Shown here one piece after another: positions 6,663-8,081 of a stretch of 8,081 nt of DNA. The notes under the pieces are model-generated. The model worked only from the letters and a program-made list of their open reading frames with translations, had not been told where the DNA came from and ran no database searches. Source of the DNA: Thermoleophilia bacterium (lineage in GTDB: Bacteria > Actinomycetota > Thermoleophilia > RBG-16-64-13); the NCBI GenBank assembly GCA_016929985.1, contig JAFGIH010000109.1:1-8081 (forward strand). The letters are read 5' to 3'. The stretch's first letter is position 1; every line of letters starts with the position of its first letter. The translations under genes were made by a program, and so were the position numbers.

Positions 6663-6928
6663 TGGCCGGACCTCTCGGCCGATTGTGATCGAGAGCTGTG
6701 GCTATGACGACACGCTCCCCCCAGGATTTGACGGGTCCGAAGAGACCGCGCCTCCTCCTGTCACCTGGACGCAGGCTTCGTCAGGGGACTACCACGTCCC
6801 TTCCCTGCGCGGTCGAGCCTTGGGAACATGGCCCCACCGGGAACCGCGGCGAGCAGCGGCGCTGACGGTTTTCACTCCCATCTGCTCTTCGGCTCACCGC
6901 GCCGCGAATAGGCATCGTTCATGGGCAG
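6663..6928. other. Intergenic region without a recognisable gene
   Basis: This stretch separates the GNAT gene stop (6929) from the proposed start region of the membrane-protein gene, which has the same orientation. I see the minus-strand ribosome binding site at 6670-6676 and one weak hairpin (GGGAC 6785-6789 with GTCCC 6796-6800). There is no convincing promoter hexamer pair, no strong terminator and no coding signal. The frame of the membrane-protein gene stays open up to TGA at 6783-6781 but has no usual start codon in that interval. The size suggests the membrane-protein gene may have its own promoter here. Confidence 0.5.
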
Positions 6929-8065
6929 CTAGACGTAGTTCATGCCCGGCAACGGAAACGGTATCGGGAACAGCACGTTGAGCGATTCGCCTAGCTCCGT
7001 GTGCACCGCCGGCGCTTCTGGGCCCCCCAGCACGAGTGCTGTCGCCTTCCCCACATCTAACGTCAAGGCCTCATCTCCACGCGTGAAGACGCACTCCTTT
7101 TCTGTCTGCGCAAAGGCTAGTGTCCTCATCTCTTTCCGCGTCAGGCGCGCCGCTAGATACGGCCGAAGACGTCTCATCAACAGCGGTAGGTCGAGCAGGC
7201 GAGTTGTGTGCTCCCACAGGGTGCCTGCGGCCAGTCTGAGGTCCGCGCCGTGCAGCACGTGTGTCAGCTCTCTGTCCCACTGCGGCGCCCGAAACTCGAT
7301 CTCATCGACATCGGCTGCTTCCAGGAGCGAAGGAAGCCCTTCCGCCAGCGCGCCGCGAACTCCGGCGTACTCGGACACCCAGCGCTCGCGGCTCTCCGGC
7401 GGATGCCCCCAATCCCGAGAAAGCACCACGTAGGCGACCACGTCGCCCTCTCCCTCTATCACCCACGGCACATGATGCCCATGCCCTCGGAGCGCTCGAG
7501 CGAAGACCTCCGCCACCCGCACGAACCGCACCGGCTCCGCCTGATAGAGGCGCGCACAAACCGACCAGTCCTCCGGCCTCCCCGGTCGCGCCCGCGGCGC
7601 GCCGTTCCGGATCTCTATTGACCCCCGCCCGACCTTCCCCACGAAGGTTGGCACCGCATCCACCGCCATCGCCCGGCGATACAACCCTCGCCCGCCGGAG
7701 ATTAGCAGCAGGCTGGCACCGGCCTGTCTCGCCGCGACCGCGCAGTGCTCCAGTAGCAGGCTAGCGAGGCCCTGATTCCGATAGTCGGGGTGTGTGCACA
7801 CGCCGCCGATGCTCGCGAGCTTCACGCGGCAGCCGTAGATGGAGAGGACGTTGTACACGAGGCGAATATGTGAGACGAGCCGTCCCTCCCGGGCGATGAC
7901 CCAGGCGCCCGAGCGCTGGATCCAGCGCGGCCGCCGGCGCCTTCGCCGCGGACCGAGAGCGCCGCCAAAGCACGCCACCATCAAGTCCGCCAGCTCGTCC
8001 AGCTCCTCACGTCTCGCCAGCCGCGGCCCTTCGTTGGCGCGCTCGCCCTGCACCTCAGACCTCAC
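6929..8065 (-). CDS. GNAT family acetyltransferase with SCP2-like C-terminal domain
   Basis: From GTG 8065 the protein has 378 residues. Residues about 14-145 form a GNAT domain: the acetyl-CoA pyrophosphate-binding motif is in IGGVCTHPDYRNQGLASLLL (86-105), with R96-x-x-G99-x-A101, and Y129 in RGLYRRAM sits where GNAT enzymes often have the general-acid tyrosine. A second GNAT-like half spans about 160-290, and residues about 290-378 resemble an SCP2-like tail ending in PLPGMNYV. This three-part layout is that of the Eis-type acetyltransferases, where the C-terminal carboxylate takes part in catalysis; the acceptor here is unknown. The start is uncertain: the frame is open to the window edge, GTG 8065 has no clear ribosome binding site, and GTG 8053, with GTGAGGT a few bases before it, is a fair alternative. 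Six consecutive arginines (40-45) are unusual. It lies upstream of the DUF6785-like gene on the same strand. Confidence 0.85.
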   Translation of the reverse strand: MRSEVQGERANEGPRLARREELDELADLMVACFGGALGPRRRRRRPRWIQRSGAWVIAREGRLVSHIRLVYNVLSIYGCRVKLASIGGVCTHPDYRNQGLASLLLEHCAVAARQAGASLLLISGGRGLYRRAMAVDAVPTFVGKVGRGSIEIRNGAPRARPGRPEDWSVCARLYQAEPVRFVRVAEVFARALRGHGHHVPWVIEGEGDVVAYVVLSRDWGHPPESRERWVSEYAGVRGALAEGLPSLLEAADVDEIEFRAPQWDRELTHVLHGADLRLAAGTLWEHTTRLLDLPLLMRRLRPYLAARLTRKEMRTLAFAQTEKECVFTRGDEALTLDVGKATALVLGGPEAPAVHTELGESLNVLFPIPFPLPGMNYV

Positions 8066-8081
8066 CCCGGTAGGCCGGCCC

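Noticed and set aside
1..8081. Search for a mobile element, CRISPR array, toxin-antitoxin pair or defence system
   Set aside because: No transposase, integrase, direct-repeat array or small paired ORFs were recognised. All substantial frames are accounted for by the five genes listed.

Overview
This is a GC-rich bacterial chromosomal window with five protein-coding genes, two of them running to or towards the window edges. I saw no tRNA, rRNA, CRISPR array, insertion sequence or phage gene. The combination points to a poorly cultured, diderm, environmental lineage. It includes an aldo/keto reductase with a C-terminal ferredoxin domain, a secreted GH123/DUF4091-like protein ending in three SLH repeats of the 'TRDQMAVY' type, and a large DUF6785/DUF6784-like membrane protein. 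A GNAT enzyme with an SCP2-like tail completes the set. I associate this set most with Armatimonadota, and less with Planctomycetes- or Hydrogenedentes-type genomes. This taxonomic guess rests on recalled family distributions and is only moderately certain.

Layout. Positions 1-936 (+) are the C-terminal part of a polytopic membrane protein whose N-terminus lies outside the window. A perfect 12-bp stem-loop (949-976) separates it from the convergent aldo/keto reductase-ferredoxin gene (1001-2104, -). A 168-bp divergent intergenic region (2105-2272) follows. It carries a consensus TATAAT box and two small symmetric elements, and drives the reductase leftwards and the exported SLH glycosidase-like gene (2273-4684, +) rightwards. 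Only 50 bp later the DUF6785-like membrane protein gene ends (4735, read from about 6597-6662, -). Behind it, after an empty stretch of roughly 270 bp, lies a GNAT acetyltransferase gene on the same strand (6929-8065, -), whose start is uncertain because the frame is open to the window edge.

How they may work together (inference). The SLH protein looks like a cell-surface glycan-active enzyme tethered to the envelope. The DUF6785-like protein is an inner-membrane protein of unknown, possibly transport, function. The truncated first gene resembles the polytopic glycosyltransferase-like membrane proteins. Envelope or glycan chemistry is therefore a loose common theme, but no multi-gene operon is evident: the first four genes alternate strand, and only the last two are co-directional.

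I did not find a convincing undescribed multi-gene system. The most checkable oddity is the start of the DUF6785-like gene. The best start codon and ribosome binding site lie in another frame, as if one base were missing from a G4 tract, or as if a 22-codon leader peptide were coupled to a GTG start. The divergent promoter and the surface glycosidase are the next most interesting items.
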